Assembly (NCBI RefSeq): GCF_947498015.1
Contig: NZ_CANMIR010000001.1
Span: 248,001-312,000, forward strand
Origin: an uncultured Neptuniibacter sp.
GTDB taxonomy: Bacteria; Pseudomonadota; Gammaproteobacteria; Pseudomonadales; Balneatricaceae
DNA: 64,000 nt
Reading direction: 5' to 3'
The notes under the pieces were generated by a model. It made no database searches and was not told the DNA's origin. It saw only the letters and a list, made by a program, of their open reading frames with translations. The translations under genes were made by a program, and so were the position numbers. Positions 9,089 to 17,601 of this stretch are shown in pieces (position 1 is the stretch's first letter; every line of letters begins with the position of its first letter).

Positions 9089-9508
9089 ATGCGTGAATTT
9101 GATCTGACTCCACTTTACCGCTCAGCCATTGGCTTCGACCGTTTAGCTAACATGCTGGACAACGCCAACCGTAATGATAACCAACCTGCATTTCCGCCTT
9201 ATAACATCGAGCTACTCGGCGAGAATAACTACCGAATCACAATGGCAGTTGCAGGGTTTGAAAATGATGAACTCAATATCCAAAGCGAAAGCGGTTCTCT
9301 GACTATTACCGGCCAGAAAAAAGAGCAGCCTGAAAACCGCCACTATCTGTATCAGGGTATTGCTGCACGCAATTTCGAACGCAGATTTCAGCTGGCCGAC
9401 CACGTCAAGGTTGTGAAGGCATCGATGGAAAACGGCTTACTTCATGTAGACCTGATCCACGAAATCCCGGAAGCGATGAAACCCCGACAGATAACAATTG
9501 AGGGTTAA
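9089..9508 (+). CDS. ibpA: Small heat-shock protein, Hsp20/IbpA family
   Basis: This is an ATP-independent holdase chaperone that binds unfolding proteins and passes them to DnaK/ClpB. It has 139 residues, close to the 137 of E. coli IbpA. The N-terminus MREFDLTPLYRSAIGFDRLANML is the family signature, followed by the alpha-crystallin domain (about residues 36-125) with NIELLGENNYRITMAVAGF and LTITGQKK. A C-terminal I-X-I-type motif is present as ITI. The ATG at 9089 has GAGGA 8 bases upstream, and that site is masked in the predicted thermometer hairpin. An in-frame TTG at 9023 falls inside the leader and is rejected. Confidence 0.92.
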   Translation: MREFDLTPLYRSAIGFDRLANMLDNANRNDNQPAFPPYNIELLGENNYRITMAVAGFENDELNIQSESGSLTITGQKKEQPENRHYLYQGIAARNFERRFQLADHVKVVKASMENGLLHVDLIHEIPEAMKPRQITIEG

Positions 9509-9521
9509 GTATCGATTTAAT

Positions 9522-9550
9522 AAAAAAGGAGGCTGCGTGCCTCCTTTTTT
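9522..9550. terminator. Bidirectional terminator after ibpA
   Basis: AAAAAAGGAGGC pairs with GCCTCCTTTTTT around a TGCGT loop. Tracts on both arms allow it to end both ibpA and the macrodomain gene that converges on it. Confidence 0.9.
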
Positions 9551-9559
9551 GTAAGCACA

Positions 9560-10075
9560 CTACCTGTGTAGCTTGAGTTCTTCTTGGTATAAACGGTGCA
9601 TCTCCTGACTAAAGGAGCAAAAAATGACCTTATCAATTTGCGGATACGTTTTAAGCAGCTTCAGCACGGTACCGACCGCAATAGCAATCGCTTCCTTCGC
9701 CGGATACCCATACACACCACAACTGATTGCAGGAAAGGCGACCGAGTTCAGCTGAGCTGCTACAGCCTGTCCAAATACTGACCTGTAACACTGTTCTAAC
9801 ATTTCAGCCTCCTGATCATCACCACCATACCAGACAGGCCCTACGGTATGGATGATCCAGGGAGCTTTAAGGCGATATCCCCGGGTGAGCTTTGCCTCAC
9901 CGGTTTCACATCCCCCTAGTGAACGACACTCATCAAGTAGTTGCGGTCCGGCTGCTGCATGAATAGCGCCATCAACGCCGCCGCCTCCCAACAAGCTATT
10001 ATTGGCAGCATTAACTATCGCATCGACATCCAACTGTGTAATGTCACCACACACAAGTTCGATCTGACTACTCAT
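9560..10075 (-). CDS. Macrodomain ADP-ribose hydrolase, YmdB-like
   Basis: The whole protein of 171 residues is one macrodomain. It has GDITQLDVDAIVNAANNSLLGGGGVDGAIHAAAG (residues 10-43), which forms the ADP-ribose pocket with the catalytic-type Asn and Asp, and later PAISCGVYGYP. Relatives remove O-acetyl-ADP-ribose, or ADP-ribose from modified proteins; E. coli YmdB also modulates RNase III. The start ATG overlaps the end of the cupin gene by 8 bases (cupin stop TAG inside ATGAGTAG), which implies translational coupling. It is the last gene of a group that starts with the Memo-like gene. Confidence 0.9.
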   Translation of the reverse strand: MSSQIELVCGDITQLDVDAIVNAANNSLLGGGGVDGAIHAAAGPQLLDECRSLGGCETGEAKLTRGYRLKAPWIIHTVGPVWYGGDDQEAEMLEQCYRSVFGQAVAAQLNSVAFPAISCGVYGYPAKEAIAIAVGTVLKLLKTYPQIDKVIFCSFSQEMHRLYQEELKLHR

Positions 10076-10418
10076 CTAAGCCACCTGTGTTCTCTGACCG
10101 GGGTGCGTTGATATGAACAGCGAGCCAGATTGTAGGCTGCTCCGAGTCTGTCCACTCCACCCGATGTCTGCAGTGGGCAGGTAGAAACAGACTGTCACCG
10201 GCTTTGAGTAAACAGAGCTCATCTTTCCCCTCATAACGTATAGACGCACGACCTGAGATGACAATCACCCACTCATCCCAATCCTGATCATACCACTCCC
10301 CTTCAGGGGTCGATTGACCATTAGAGACGATGCGCTCAATCCTGACTCCCTCCTGAGAGAGCAGCTGGTCAAACCTTTCCGCATCTCGTCCAGAGCCTGA
10401 CAGATCGTAGAGGTTCAT
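10068..10418 (-). CDS. Small cupin-domain protein
   Basis: A single-domain cupin of about 116 residues. It carries RIERIVS, EWYDQDWDEWVIVISGRASIRYEG and GDSLFLPAHCRHRVEWT, which give the two cupin motifs with candidate metal ligands. Similar proteins occur widely in gammaproteobacteria with no proven reaction. The start is uncertain. MNLYDLSGS at 10418 fits the usual N-terminus and overlaps the stop of a small upstream ORF as ATGA. An ATG at 10436 would add six residues. The macrodomain gene follows with an 8-base overlap. Confidence 0.75.
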   Translation of the reverse strand: MNLYDLSGSGRDAERFDQLLSQEGVRIERIVSNGQSTPEGEWYDQDWDEWVIVISGRASIRYEGKDELCLLKAGDSLFLPAHCRHRVEWTDSEQPTIWLAVHINAPRSENTGGLDE

Positions 10419-10645
10419 TTTGCTACCACTCGCCATTGAGAGACAGCCTTTAATAAGTGAAGGAGATAAGTTACTCCGGTGCACCAATCTGCTGCCTTAA
10501 CATCAACATGAGCGCATTGATTACGCCGAACGTTATATAAGACTTTTATGAATAACAGATGACACCGCCATACTATCAGCATAAAAAACCAGCCATAATG
10601 ATGATCGTGCAGTCCCGCTCTGGCATTGATTGTTCTGTATCTCAT
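10415..10645 (-). CDS. Possible small membrane-type protein, unverified
   Basis: An ORF of 76 codons fills the gap between the AMMECR1-like gene and the cupin gene. Its ATG at 10645 has GGAG 7 bases upstream, and its TGA overlaps the likely cupin start as ATGA, which is what a coupled gene would show. It has one hydrophobic stretch (YGWFFMLIVWRCHLLFIKVLY, in two parts around residues 17-37). The rest is rich in His, Arg and Cys, and I recognise no family, so it may equally be a chance ORF in a leader. It is listed because the signals at both ends are better than chance would usually give. Confidence 0.3.
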   Translation of the reverse strand: MRYRTINARAGLHDHHYGWFFMLIVWRCHLLFIKVLYNVRRNQCAHVDVKAADWCTGVTYLLHLLKAVSQWRVVAK

Positions 10646-10669
10646 CTTATTCTCCAATGAAAAGATGCA

Positions 10670-11239
10670 CTAACTCGCTCTGTTCTGCTCGCTGATTTTA
10701 TCAACCTGATAGAGTGAACAACTTATCTGGTCACTCCAGTAATCTTCAGACAATCCCGCCTTTCGCTTCAGCTGCGCAAGAAACCTCTCCGGCTCGGGCA
10801 GCTGAACCCACACGGAAGGTAAAAAGGTCGCTCGACGGTCCCCCTCTTCAATCACCAAACCATCTCTGCCGGGGCGAAGGCGCTGTAACAATTCGGTCTC
10901 TGATTCAACACTGATCTGCTTAGGCTGCGTTAACACTGATATCTCAATCAGGAGATGATCCAACTCAGGTTTCTCCAACGGTGGAAATCGCGGATCGCTA
11001 AATGCAGCAGCCTGAGCATTATTCCAGACCTCCTGCCACAAAGAGCGGATGGCATTCAGGCTCCCAATACAGCCTCGGAGTTGCTGATTCAACATCAGCG
11101 TGACAAAACAGGCTTTTCGTTCTGTCAGCCAGTTAGAATCAAGAGGCTCTGGGGGAGAGGATACATTCTCAAATTTTGCTGCAATTGCTTCTCGAGCCAG
11201 CTTAATCAAAAGTTCCGATTGAGATCTAGTAAACGACAT
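10670..11239 (-). CDS. amrA: AmmeMemoRadiSam system protein A, AMMECR1 domain
   Basis: The protein of about 189 residues is a complete AMMECR1 domain, with the invariant LRGCIGSL motif near residue 55 and DPRFPPL near residue 80. Human AMMECR1 and bacterial relatives have no settled activity. In many bacteria and archaea the gene travels with a Memo homologue and a radical SAM enzyme, hence the system name. The start at 11239 (MSFTRSQ) is preferred over 11248, whose only AGGG is too close. Its 5' end overlaps the 3' end of the Memo gene. The radical SAM partner is not in this window. Confidence 0.85.
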   Translation of the reverse strand: MSFTRSQSELLIKLAREAIAAKFENVSSPPEPLDSNWLTERKACFVTLMLNQQLRGCIGSLNAIRSLWQEVWNNAQAAAFSDPRFPPLEKPELDHLLIEISVLTQPKQISVESETELLQRLRPGRDGLVIEEGDRRATFLPSVWVQLPEPERFLAQLKRKAGLSEDYWSDQISCSLYQVDKISEQNRAS

Positions 11240-12008
11240 ATGCACCATACCCTACTACCCGCCCTCTATCACCGGCTGGAATATCCCCTGAATTACACTG
11301 AGCGATCAGCTCTATCGACTTACCCCTGCTCTGCAACCAATACAGCAAGCCATTGATACCTGGGGAGCCACACGCTTCTTCAGGTTTTATAGAGTAATCT
11401 CTGGTAACTATCTTTTGAGTTGTTTGAGCATCGAGCTGCTCAGCGGTTTTAGCATCATGGAAATGGCTCAGATCACTACTAATCAGTATGAGGGTTGGCC
11501 TTATGCTAACAACATGATCAATCAGTGACGCGACCCTGCGAGGATCTCTAGCGCCAACAATGACAGGAATTAACGGGGCACTAAACCCCAGCCGTTGCAG
11601 AAAGGGTATTTGAACCTCCAGTGAGTGTTCCAGCTCATGAGCTGAGTCATCGAAGCTTACCCACCCCTCACTCACCAGCTCACTTAGCAACGCTGACTCC
11701 AGCGGGTAATGACCCAATGGGGTTGCAAAATATGTAACTGACGGCACAACCATACCCTGTACTGCAATCCGGTGTGGAGGACCTATCAGCAATATCTGTT
11801 GGTACAGATCTCTCTGCTTCAACAACTCATAAGCCTGACCCGCAATCTCACCTGAATAGATATAACCCGCATGAGGAACGATAAGCGCGGTAGGTGCGTA
11901 GTTTAACTTGGCTCCCCCTCCCCCCATCAACTGATCCAACTGAGCAGTTAGCTCAACAGGGTCTGATGGATAGAAAAGGCCGGAGACAGCCGCAGGTCTG
12001 ACAAGCAT
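11226..12008 (-). CDS. amrB: AmmeMemoRadiSam system protein B, Memo family
   Basis: Memo-family proteins resemble extradiol dioxygenases but have no confirmed reaction in bacteria; human MEMO1 binds metal. The 260 residues include RPAAVSGLFYPSDP at the N-terminus, IVPHAGYIYSG near 43-53, GPPHRIAVQG, the HELEHSLEVQIPFLQ helix, and SSDLSHFHD. The conserved His residues that would hold a metal are in place. It is the first gene of a minus-strand set with the AMMECR1 gene (overlapping), cupin and macrodomain genes. The gap of 82 bases to dusC upstream could hold a promoter, but none is clear. Confidence 0.88.
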   Translation of the reverse strand: MLVRPAAVSGLFYPSDPVELTAQLDQLMGGGGAKLNYAPTALIVPHAGYIYSGEIAGQAYELLKQRDLYQQILLIGPPHRIAVQGMVVPSVTYFATPLGHYPLESALLSELVSEGWVSFDDSAHELEHSLEVQIPFLQRLGFSAPLIPVIVGARDPRRVASLIDHVVSIRPTLILISSDLSHFHDAKTAEQLDAQTTQKIVTRDYSIKPEEACGSPGINGLLYWLQSRGKSIELIAQCNSGDIPAGDRGRVVGYGAYVVY

Positions 12009-12090
12009 GATAAGTACTCTTTAAATGTCCTAACTGAATAATAGACATAGAGAGAGCAATTAACCGCTGAGGCGATATGAATCGTAGAAA

Positions 12091-13035
12091 TTACTGATAG
12101 CCCAGTATCGCTTTGAGTTCATCAGGTTTTCGCAGCGTTTTAACTTGCTCAAATAGCTGTTCAGCTTCCTGATATTCTCGTTTCAGGTGGTGTAACCACT
12201 GCTTAAGACGACCATGAACGTATTTGGGCGCAATATCCTGTTCAATACGATAGAGGTAGTTTTGTACCAGTTGATTAACATGCTCCCATACATATGGGGA
12301 GACTGCCCCATCAGTTTGACGTTGTTTTATCTGCAGTGCCAGATCCGGTTTTGCAATTAATCCCCGACCGATCATCACATCTCGACATCCACTCACGTTT
12401 CGGCAACGCAGATAATCATCCCAACTCCATACCTCTCCATTGGCAACGACCGGAATCGATACACTCTCACGGATGCGTGCGATCCACTCCCAGTGCGCTG
12501 GTGGACGGTAGCCTTCAAGCTTAGTTCTTGCGTGTACCGCGAGACTATCCGCACCAGCAGTTGCAATAGCATCGGCATTTTCAAGGGCTAATGCTTTATC
12601 TTTATTTCCCAGTCGCATCTTTGCCGACACAGGAACCTCAGAGGGCACGGCCTGTCTGACCGCCTTGACGATTTCATGAATCAGCTCAGGCGTATCCAGA
12701 AGAACCGCACCACCTTTGCTTTTATTGACAGTTTTAGCGGGACAACCAAAATTAAGGTCGATACCCGGTGCACCGAGTTTAGCTCCTTTGCGAGCATTAC
12801 CGGCTAACACAGCCGGATCATTTCCAAGCAACTGTAGTATGACAGGGACACCTGCAGCCGTTTTCCCACCGTTAAGTAGCTCAGGACAAAGCCGACGAAA
12901 TACCTTAGCCGGCATAACTCGATCACTGACACGCAGAAACTCAGTCACACAGTGATCAATACCACCCACTTGCGTCAGCAGATCGCGCATGGTGTAGTCG
13001 ACTACACCTTCCATTGGAGCCAGAATTATTTTCAC
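12091..13035 (-). CDS. dusC: tRNA-dihydrouridine(16) synthase
   Basis: DusC is an FMN-dependent TIM-barrel enzyme that reduces uridine 16 in the tRNA D-loop. The 314 residues match the DusC subgroup, with LAPMEGVVDYTMRDLL at the start and catalytic Cys98 in LNFGCPAKTVNKSKGGA. The flavin-binding NGEVWSWDDY and GRGLIAKPDL segments follow. The C-terminal helical tRNA-binding region is complete, ending in LKAILGYQ. The start gives MKIILAPME. The gene is divergent from thpR over an 85-base gap. Confidence 0.93.
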   Translation of the reverse strand: MKIILAPMEGVVDYTMRDLLTQVGGIDHCVTEFLRVSDRVMPAKVFRRLCPELLNGGKTAAGVPVILQLLGNDPAVLAGNARKGAKLGAPGIDLNFGCPAKTVNKSKGGAVLLDTPELIHEIVKAVRQAVPSEVPVSAKMRLGNKDKALALENADAIATAGADSLAVHARTKLEGYRPPAHWEWIARIRESVSIPVVANGEVWSWDDYLRCRNVSGCRDVMIGRGLIAKPDLALQIKQRQTDGAVSPYVWEHVNQLVQNYLYRIEQDIAPKYVHGRLKQWLHHLKREYQEAEQLFEQVKTLRKPDELKAILGYQ

Positions 13036-13120
13036 AATCGGGGAGTTCTTTCAGCTATGGTTATGAAGGAATCGTATTATAAACAAGCTTCATGCTAAGA
13101 ATCATAGGGTAAGCAAATAT

Positions 13121-13642
13121 ATGCGATTATTTCTGGCGATCGATCTTCCACCCTCAACACAGGAGAGGATCAGCGATCTCTATCTCAGCGAGCATACTGA
13201 GGTACGATGGACTCCCACCGAGCAGCTACACCTTACTTTGCAGTTTATCGGTGAAGTTCAGGCGGATGCGATGGATAAGATTACATCTGCGATGGAGGAA
13301 GTTACATTTAGACCTTTTGAGTTACAGCTCTCGGGGATCGGGCACTTCCGCTCAGGGATTATCTGGCTGGGAGTAGCGAGAAGCCAAGCCCTCATGCAGC
13401 TGCAATCCAGTATTAAATACCACCTTCACCAGCAAGGGATTATCACCGAGCGCAGAAAATTCACCCCTCATATAACCATCGGCCGTTGCAAAAACATCAA
13501 TCCTATTTTGATGAAAGCGATCGAGGAGAGAGGACTCGGATTCTCAAACAGATTTACCGCAGAAAATTTCCAACTAAAAAGTAGTCGCCTGAGCCCCTTG
13601 GGGGCAGAATATCATACTGAGATGGAATTCTTTCCAGATTAA
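13121..13642 (+). CDS. thpR: RNA 2',3'-cyclic phosphodiesterase (2H family)
   Basis: ThpR (LigT) opens 2',3'-cyclic phosphates on RNA ends. Two H-X-T/S-hydrophobic motifs define the 2H active site, here HLTLQF (about residue 40) and HITIGR (about residue 121). The protein has 173 residues, as is usual, starting MRLFLAIDLP as in most relatives. It is transcribed alone toward metZ, with which it converges across a hairpin. Confidence 0.92.
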   Translation: MRLFLAIDLPPSTQERISDLYLSEHTEVRWTPTEQLHLTLQFIGEVQADAMDKITSAMEEVTFRPFELQLSGIGHFRSGIIWLGVARSQALMQLQSSIKYHLHQQGIITERRKFTPHITIGRCKNINPILMKAIEERGLGFSNRFTAENFQLKSSRLSPLGAEYHTEMEFFPD

Positions 13643-13647
13643 ACGAA

Positions 13648-13669
13648 AAAGCCCGCAGATGCGGGCTTT
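13648..13669 (-). terminator. Terminator after metZ, possibly bidirectional
   Basis: AAAGCCCGC and GCGGGCTTT pair around an AGAT loop. On the minus strand five T follow the stem, so it mainly ends metZ. On the plus strand the tract is short, so thpR termination is weaker. Confidence 0.75.
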
Positions 13670-13687
13670 GAAAGGGTTTAAAAGCGA

Positions 13688-14905
13688 TCAGATCGCCGCT
13701 AAACCTAGCAGCATATCGGCTTTTATATCTTCAATAGACTCAATTCCGACAGATAGACGGATTAAGTTATCTTTGATGCCCGCAGCAGCCCTGTCTTCCG
13801 GGGTCATACGACCATGGGTTGTTGTCGCAGGATGCGTGATGGTTGTCTTAACATCACCTAAGTTACCAGTAATGGAGACCATTTGCGTTGCATCGATAAA
13901 GCGCCATGCAGCGTCCTGCCCACCTTTGACTTCGAATGAGAGCACACCACCAAAACCATCTTGCTGTTTTTTCGCCAGTTCATGCTGTGGATGGCTGATC
14001 AGACCTGAATAAAAAACTCGCTCAATGCCATCCTGCTGCTCTAGCCATTCAGCCATCGCCATCGCATTATTGCAGTGAGCATCCATTCGCAGCTTTAACG
14101 TTTCCAGGCCTTTCAGGAAGACCCAGGCATTGAAAGGACTCAGACAAGCTCCACCTGTGCGGATAAATCCGAATACCTCTTCCATATGCAAGTCGTTTCC
14201 TACAACAACCCCACCAACGCATCGCCCCTGGCCATCTAAGTATTTCGTAGCGGAATGGATGATGATATCAGCCCCCTGCTTCAGAGGCTGCTGCAACATC
14301 GGTGTACAGAAACAGTTATCAACCACCAGCAGTGCATCATGCTTGTGAGCAATATCTGCGACTGCAGCAACATCCGTCAGCTCTGATAGTGGGTTTGAGG
14401 GCGTTTCCAGAAACAGCATTTTAGTTTCCGGCTCTATCGCCTGCTCCCAACTCTGCAGGTCAGTCGGATCAACATAGGTTACTTTAATCCCGGTACGCGT
14501 AAGATACTTATCAAATAGTGATACCGTAGAGCCAAACACACTACGTGAGCAGACGACATGATCACCGTTCTGCATCAGTGACAGACAGGTGCTTAGAATG
14601 GCAGCCATACCTGAAGCAGTAGCGACCGCACGCTCACCACCTTCAAGTGCTGCAATGCGTTCTTCAAAAAACTGCACCGTAGGATTGGTGAAACGAGAGT
14701 AGATATTCCCCTGCTCTTCACCACCAAAACGGGCAGCCGCTTCTCGTGCGCTTGAAAAAACAAAACTGGAAGTCGGATAGATAGGGTCACTGTGCTCACC
14801 TTCCAGGGAGCGATGTTGACCAGAACGCACCGCCAGAGTTGCCAGATCATACCCCTCGGGGTCAAACTGAATCCGCTCAGCACGTTCATAATCGGATATG
14901 GACAT
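13688..14905 (-). CDS. metZ: O-succinylhomoserine sulfhydrylase
   Basis: MetZ makes homocysteine directly from O-succinylhomoserine and sulfide with PLP, bypassing cystathionine. The protein has 405 residues and the Cys/Met metabolism fold. SGMAAILSTCLSL surrounds the cofactor phosphate site, and IIHSATKYLDGQGRCVGG carries the Schiff-base Lys221. The TSSFVFSSAREAAARF segment and overall length match pseudomonad MetZ rather than MetB. Its place directly after purF is the conserved pseudomonad order. MetH in this window can methylate the product. Confidence 0.93.
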   Translation of the reverse strand: MSISDYERAERIQFDPEGYDLATLAVRSGQHRSLEGEHSDPIYPTSSFVFSSAREAAARFGGEEQGNIYSRFTNPTVQFFEERIAALEGGERAVATASGMAAILSTCLSLMQNGDHVVCSRSVFGSTVSLFDKYLTRTGIKVTYVDPTDLQSWEQAIEPETKMLFLETPSNPLSELTDVAAVADIAHKHDALLVVDNCFCTPMLQQPLKQGADIIIHSATKYLDGQGRCVGGVVVGNDLHMEEVFGFIRTGGACLSPFNAWVFLKGLETLKLRMDAHCNNAMAMAEWLEQQDGIERVFYSGLISHPQHELAKKQQDGFGGVLSFEVKGGQDAAWRFIDATQMVSITGNLGDVKTTITHPATTTHGRMTPEDRAAAGIKDNLIRLSVGIESIEDIKADMLLGLAAI

Positions 14906-14919
14906 CAGCCAGAGGCTCC

Positions 14920-16440
14920 TTAATCTATCTCACTACACAGATTGGACGATTCATTACTGACCACTTCATTACCTTTTTTTCCTTTCGCAGCATCGTTTCG
15001 AGCTTGCTTCAGGCGCTCAAGGTAGGATGCATCCACATCTCCAGCGACATATTGGCCATCAAATACACAGGTATCAAATGCAGTAATATTTTCATTGCCT
15101 TCGGTTACAGATGCTTTGAGATCATCAAGATCCTGATAAACCATCCAGTCACAGCCGATCTCTTCACCGACTTCATCATCTGTGCGGCCGTGAGCAATCA
15201 GCTCCTCTGCCGCCGGCATATCAATACCGTAAACATTAGGGTATTTAACCGCAGGTGCTGCAGATGCGAAGTAGACTTTCTTGGCACCCACATCGCGGGC
15301 CATCTCAACTATCTGACTGGAAGTGGTACCACGTACGATGGAATCATCGACCAGCATAACCACCTTGTCTTTGAACTCCATTCCGATCGGATTAAGTTTA
15401 CGACGAACAGACTTTTTACGCTGGGTCTGTCCCGGCATGATAAAGGTACGACCGATATAGCGGTTTTTGATGAAACCTTCGCGGAACATCACACCTAAGT
15501 CTTTAGCCATCTCCATTGCAGAAGTACGGCTGGTATCCGGAATTGGGATAATCACGTCGATATCATGATCTGGGCGCTCACGCAGTACTTTCTCTGCAAG
15601 CTTTTTACCCATACGCATACGTGAATTGTGTACATGTACATCATCGATGATGGAATCAGGCCGAGCCAGATAAACATACTCGAACAAGCAAGGCGCTAAC
15701 TGAGTGTTTTCCGCACACTGCTGAGTAGATACATTACCATCCATATCGATATAGATCGCTTCACCCGGCTCAATATCTCGTACACGCTCAAATCCAGAGA
15801 TATCCAAGGCGACACTTTCCGACGCGACCATATACTCGGTGCCGTTTTTAGTTTCACGCTTGCCATAGGTAAGTGGGCGAATACCGTTAGGGTCACGGAA
15901 TGCCAACATGCCATATCCAGTAATCATTGCAACCGCCGCGTAACCGCCTTTGCAACGCTCATGAACACGTCGAACTGCCTCGAACATGTCTTCCGCTTGT
16001 GGCTGCAACTTACCCTGACGCTGAAGCTCATGGGCAACGACATTCAGCAGCACTTCCGAATCAGAAGTGGTGTTGATATGGCGTAAATCAGCACGGAACA
16101 TCTTCTCAGCCAACTCTTCAGCGTTGGTCAAGTTTCCATTATGAGCCAGTGCAATACCGTAAGGGGAGTTTACATAAAACGGCTGCGCTTCAGCAGAGCT
16201 GGAGCTTCCTGCTGTCGGGTAACGCACATGACCGATCCCCACATTACCTACCAGGCGTTTCATGTGACGGGTACGGAAAACTTCGTTTACCAGACCATTA
16301 TCTTTACGCAGGAAGAATTTATTCCCTTCACAGGTCACCATACCAGCTGCGTCCTGACCACGATGCTGCAGAACAGTTAACGCGTCAAAAATTGTCTGGT
16401 TTACATAAGATTTGGCTACGATGCCAACAATGCCGCACAT
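14920..16440 (-). CDS. purF: Amidophosphoribosyltransferase
   Basis: PurF catalyses the first committed step of purine synthesis, transferring ammonia from glutamine to PRPP. The 506 residues hold the Ntn glutaminase domain with nucleophile Cys2 (MCGIVGIV, exposed after Met removal) and HRGQDAAG. The phosphoribosyltransferase domain follows, with the PRPP motif [13 protein letters not shown] near residue 365. The C-terminal tail is the long form of E. coli type. It follows cvpA by 38 bases, as in E. coli and Pseudomonas. No PurR operator is obvious. Confidence 0.97.
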   Translation of the reverse strand: MCGIVGIVAKSYVNQTIFDALTVLQHRGQDAAGMVTCEGNKFFLRKDNGLVNEVFRTRHMKRLVGNVGIGHVRYPTAGSSSSAEAQPFYVNSPYGIALAHNGNLTNAEELAEKMFRADLRHINTTSDSEVLLNVVAHELQRQGKLQPQAEDMFEAVRRVHERCKGGYAAVAMITGYGMLAFRDPNGIRPLTYGKRETKNGTEYMVASESVALDISGFERVRDIEPGEAIYIDMDGNVSTQQCAENTQLAPCLFEYVYLARPDSIIDDVHVHNSRMRMGKKLAEKVLRERPDHDIDVIIPIPDTSRTSAMEMAKDLGVMFREGFIKNRYIGRTFIMPGQTQRKKSVRRKLNPIGMEFKDKVVMLVDDSIVRGTTSSQIVEMARDVGAKKVYFASAAPAVKYPNVYGIDMPAAEELIAHGRTDDEVGEEIGCDWMVYQDLDDLKASVTEGNENITAFDTCVFDGQYVAGDVDASYLERLKQARNDAAKGKKGNEVVSNESSNLCSEID

Positions 16441-16478
16441 TAAAACTCACCTCAAAGTGCAAACTAATATAAAAGACT

Positions 16479-16973
16479 TTAGCGTCCCGCATTCCAGATG
16501 AGACGGCCAACTTCTCCCGCAACATCCTTAGTCCATGCTTCCATCAGTACAAAATGTGGAATCAACTGTGACTCCTGAAACCAGCGATCATTCACCGCTG
16601 GGCTCATTCCAATAAGTGCAACTATGGCAACGATAATCAAACCACCGCGTGCAGCGCCAAACCCGATACCCAGTATCCGGTCTGTCGCAGAGAGGCCGGT
16701 TGCATCAACTAAAGCCCCTACCAGTTTGTTGACCAATACGCCAACAATTAACGTTGCTATAAAGAGAATAGCAAAAGCAGCAACCAAACGTACTGAGGGG
16801 GTCTCAATATAGGACTCCAACAGCACGGCCAATGACTGAGAGAACAAACGGGCTACGATAAAGGCGGAAACCCAAGTAACCAGCGACAAAGCCTCTCTGA
16901 CAAATCCCCTCTTCAGGCTGAAGAGGCTGGATACAGCGATAATAGTTAAGATTGTCCAGTCAGCCCAGTTCAT
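16479..16973 (-). CDS. cvpA: Colicin V production protein family, inner membrane
   Basis: A small inner-membrane protein of 164 residues with four likely membrane segments: ADWTILTIIAVSSLFSL, VTWVSAFIVARLFS, LVAAFAILFIATLIVGVLV and GLIIVAIVALIGM. The motif GFGAARGGLIIV in the last loop is typical. In E. coli CvpA is needed for colicin V export and contributes to envelope homeostasis and bile tolerance. Its position before purF is conserved, and the two genes probably share a transcript. Confidence 0.9.
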   Translation of the reverse strand: MNWADWTILTIIAVSSLFSLKRGFVREALSLVTWVSAFIVARLFSQSLAVLLESYIETPSVRLVAAFAILFIATLIVGVLVNKLVGALVDATGLSATDRILGIGFGAARGGLIIVAIVALIGMSPAVNDRWFQESQLIPHFVLMEAWTKDVAGEVGRLIWNAGR

Positions 16974-17037
16974 TTCTACTGCTCATGAAAAATTGCGCGC
17001 ATTTTAACAGAGATTACAGCACCACTAAACGACAGAT

Positions 17038-17601
17038 TTACTGTGTTGTGAATCGAACAATAATTCCGTTCAGCCCAAACTCTTTTTTCAACTTAGATTT
17101 AAGCGATTCCAACCTGCTTTTCTGGAATTCCGGGCCTACATACACCTTAACCAGATCGCCCTGTTTTCGCGTAAATACTTTATGACCTTCGGATATCAAC
17201 TGCTTACGCAGGCTTTTTGCGTTGGTCTCATCTTTAAAGCTTGCCAGTTGTAGAGTCCAGGCAACAGGGACTCCCTGCTGATCAAGTACCGGCTGATCTT
17301 TGTGGATCTCTATCTCAACCTGATGATCCTTCACTTGTTTGGAGACGATGCGCTCAACCACTTCCGGTCTCTTGGGCAATTCGACGGGCGACATAGGCTC
17401 AGCGGGCTCCGACGTGTCAGGTAATGGCTTATTTTTTGGGGCAATGCGTACTATTTCAGGGCGATCAGGCCCCTCAGGTATTTCAGATTGAAGATGACGC
17501 TCTTTATATCCAGCACCATCAAAGAGCGCGGGGAAGATAATGGCTGCAGATACCAGTATGACAGCCAAGCCTATCAGACGGTGTTTAACCTTATCCTGCA
17601 T
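17038..17601 (-). CDS. dedD: SPOR-domain protein, DedD-like
   Basis: This 187-residue protein has a short cytoplasmic start, one membrane segment (LIGLAVILVSAAIIFPALF, residues 9-27), a Pro/Glu-rich linker and a C-terminal SPOR domain (about 110-187) with WTLQLASFKDETNAKSLRKQL. SPOR domains bind denuded septal peptidoglycan, and DedD assists cell constriction in E. coli. It lies directly after folC, with stop and start adjacent, and before cvpA, as in pseudomonads. Confidence 0.88.
   Translation of the reverse strand: MQDKVKHRLIGLAVILVSAAIIFPALFDGAGYKERHLQSEIPEGPDRPEIVRIAPKNKPLPDTSEPAEPMSPVELPKRPEVVERIVSKQVKDHQVEIEIHKDQPVLDQQGVPVAWTLQLASFKDETNAKSLRKQLISEGHKVFTRKQGDLVKVYVGPEFQKSRLESLKSKLKKEFGLNGIIVRFTTQ

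Noticed and set aside
14839-15498. Plus-strand ORF of 219 codons opposite purF
   Set aside because: It is antisense to a full-length purF and resembles its codon shadow.
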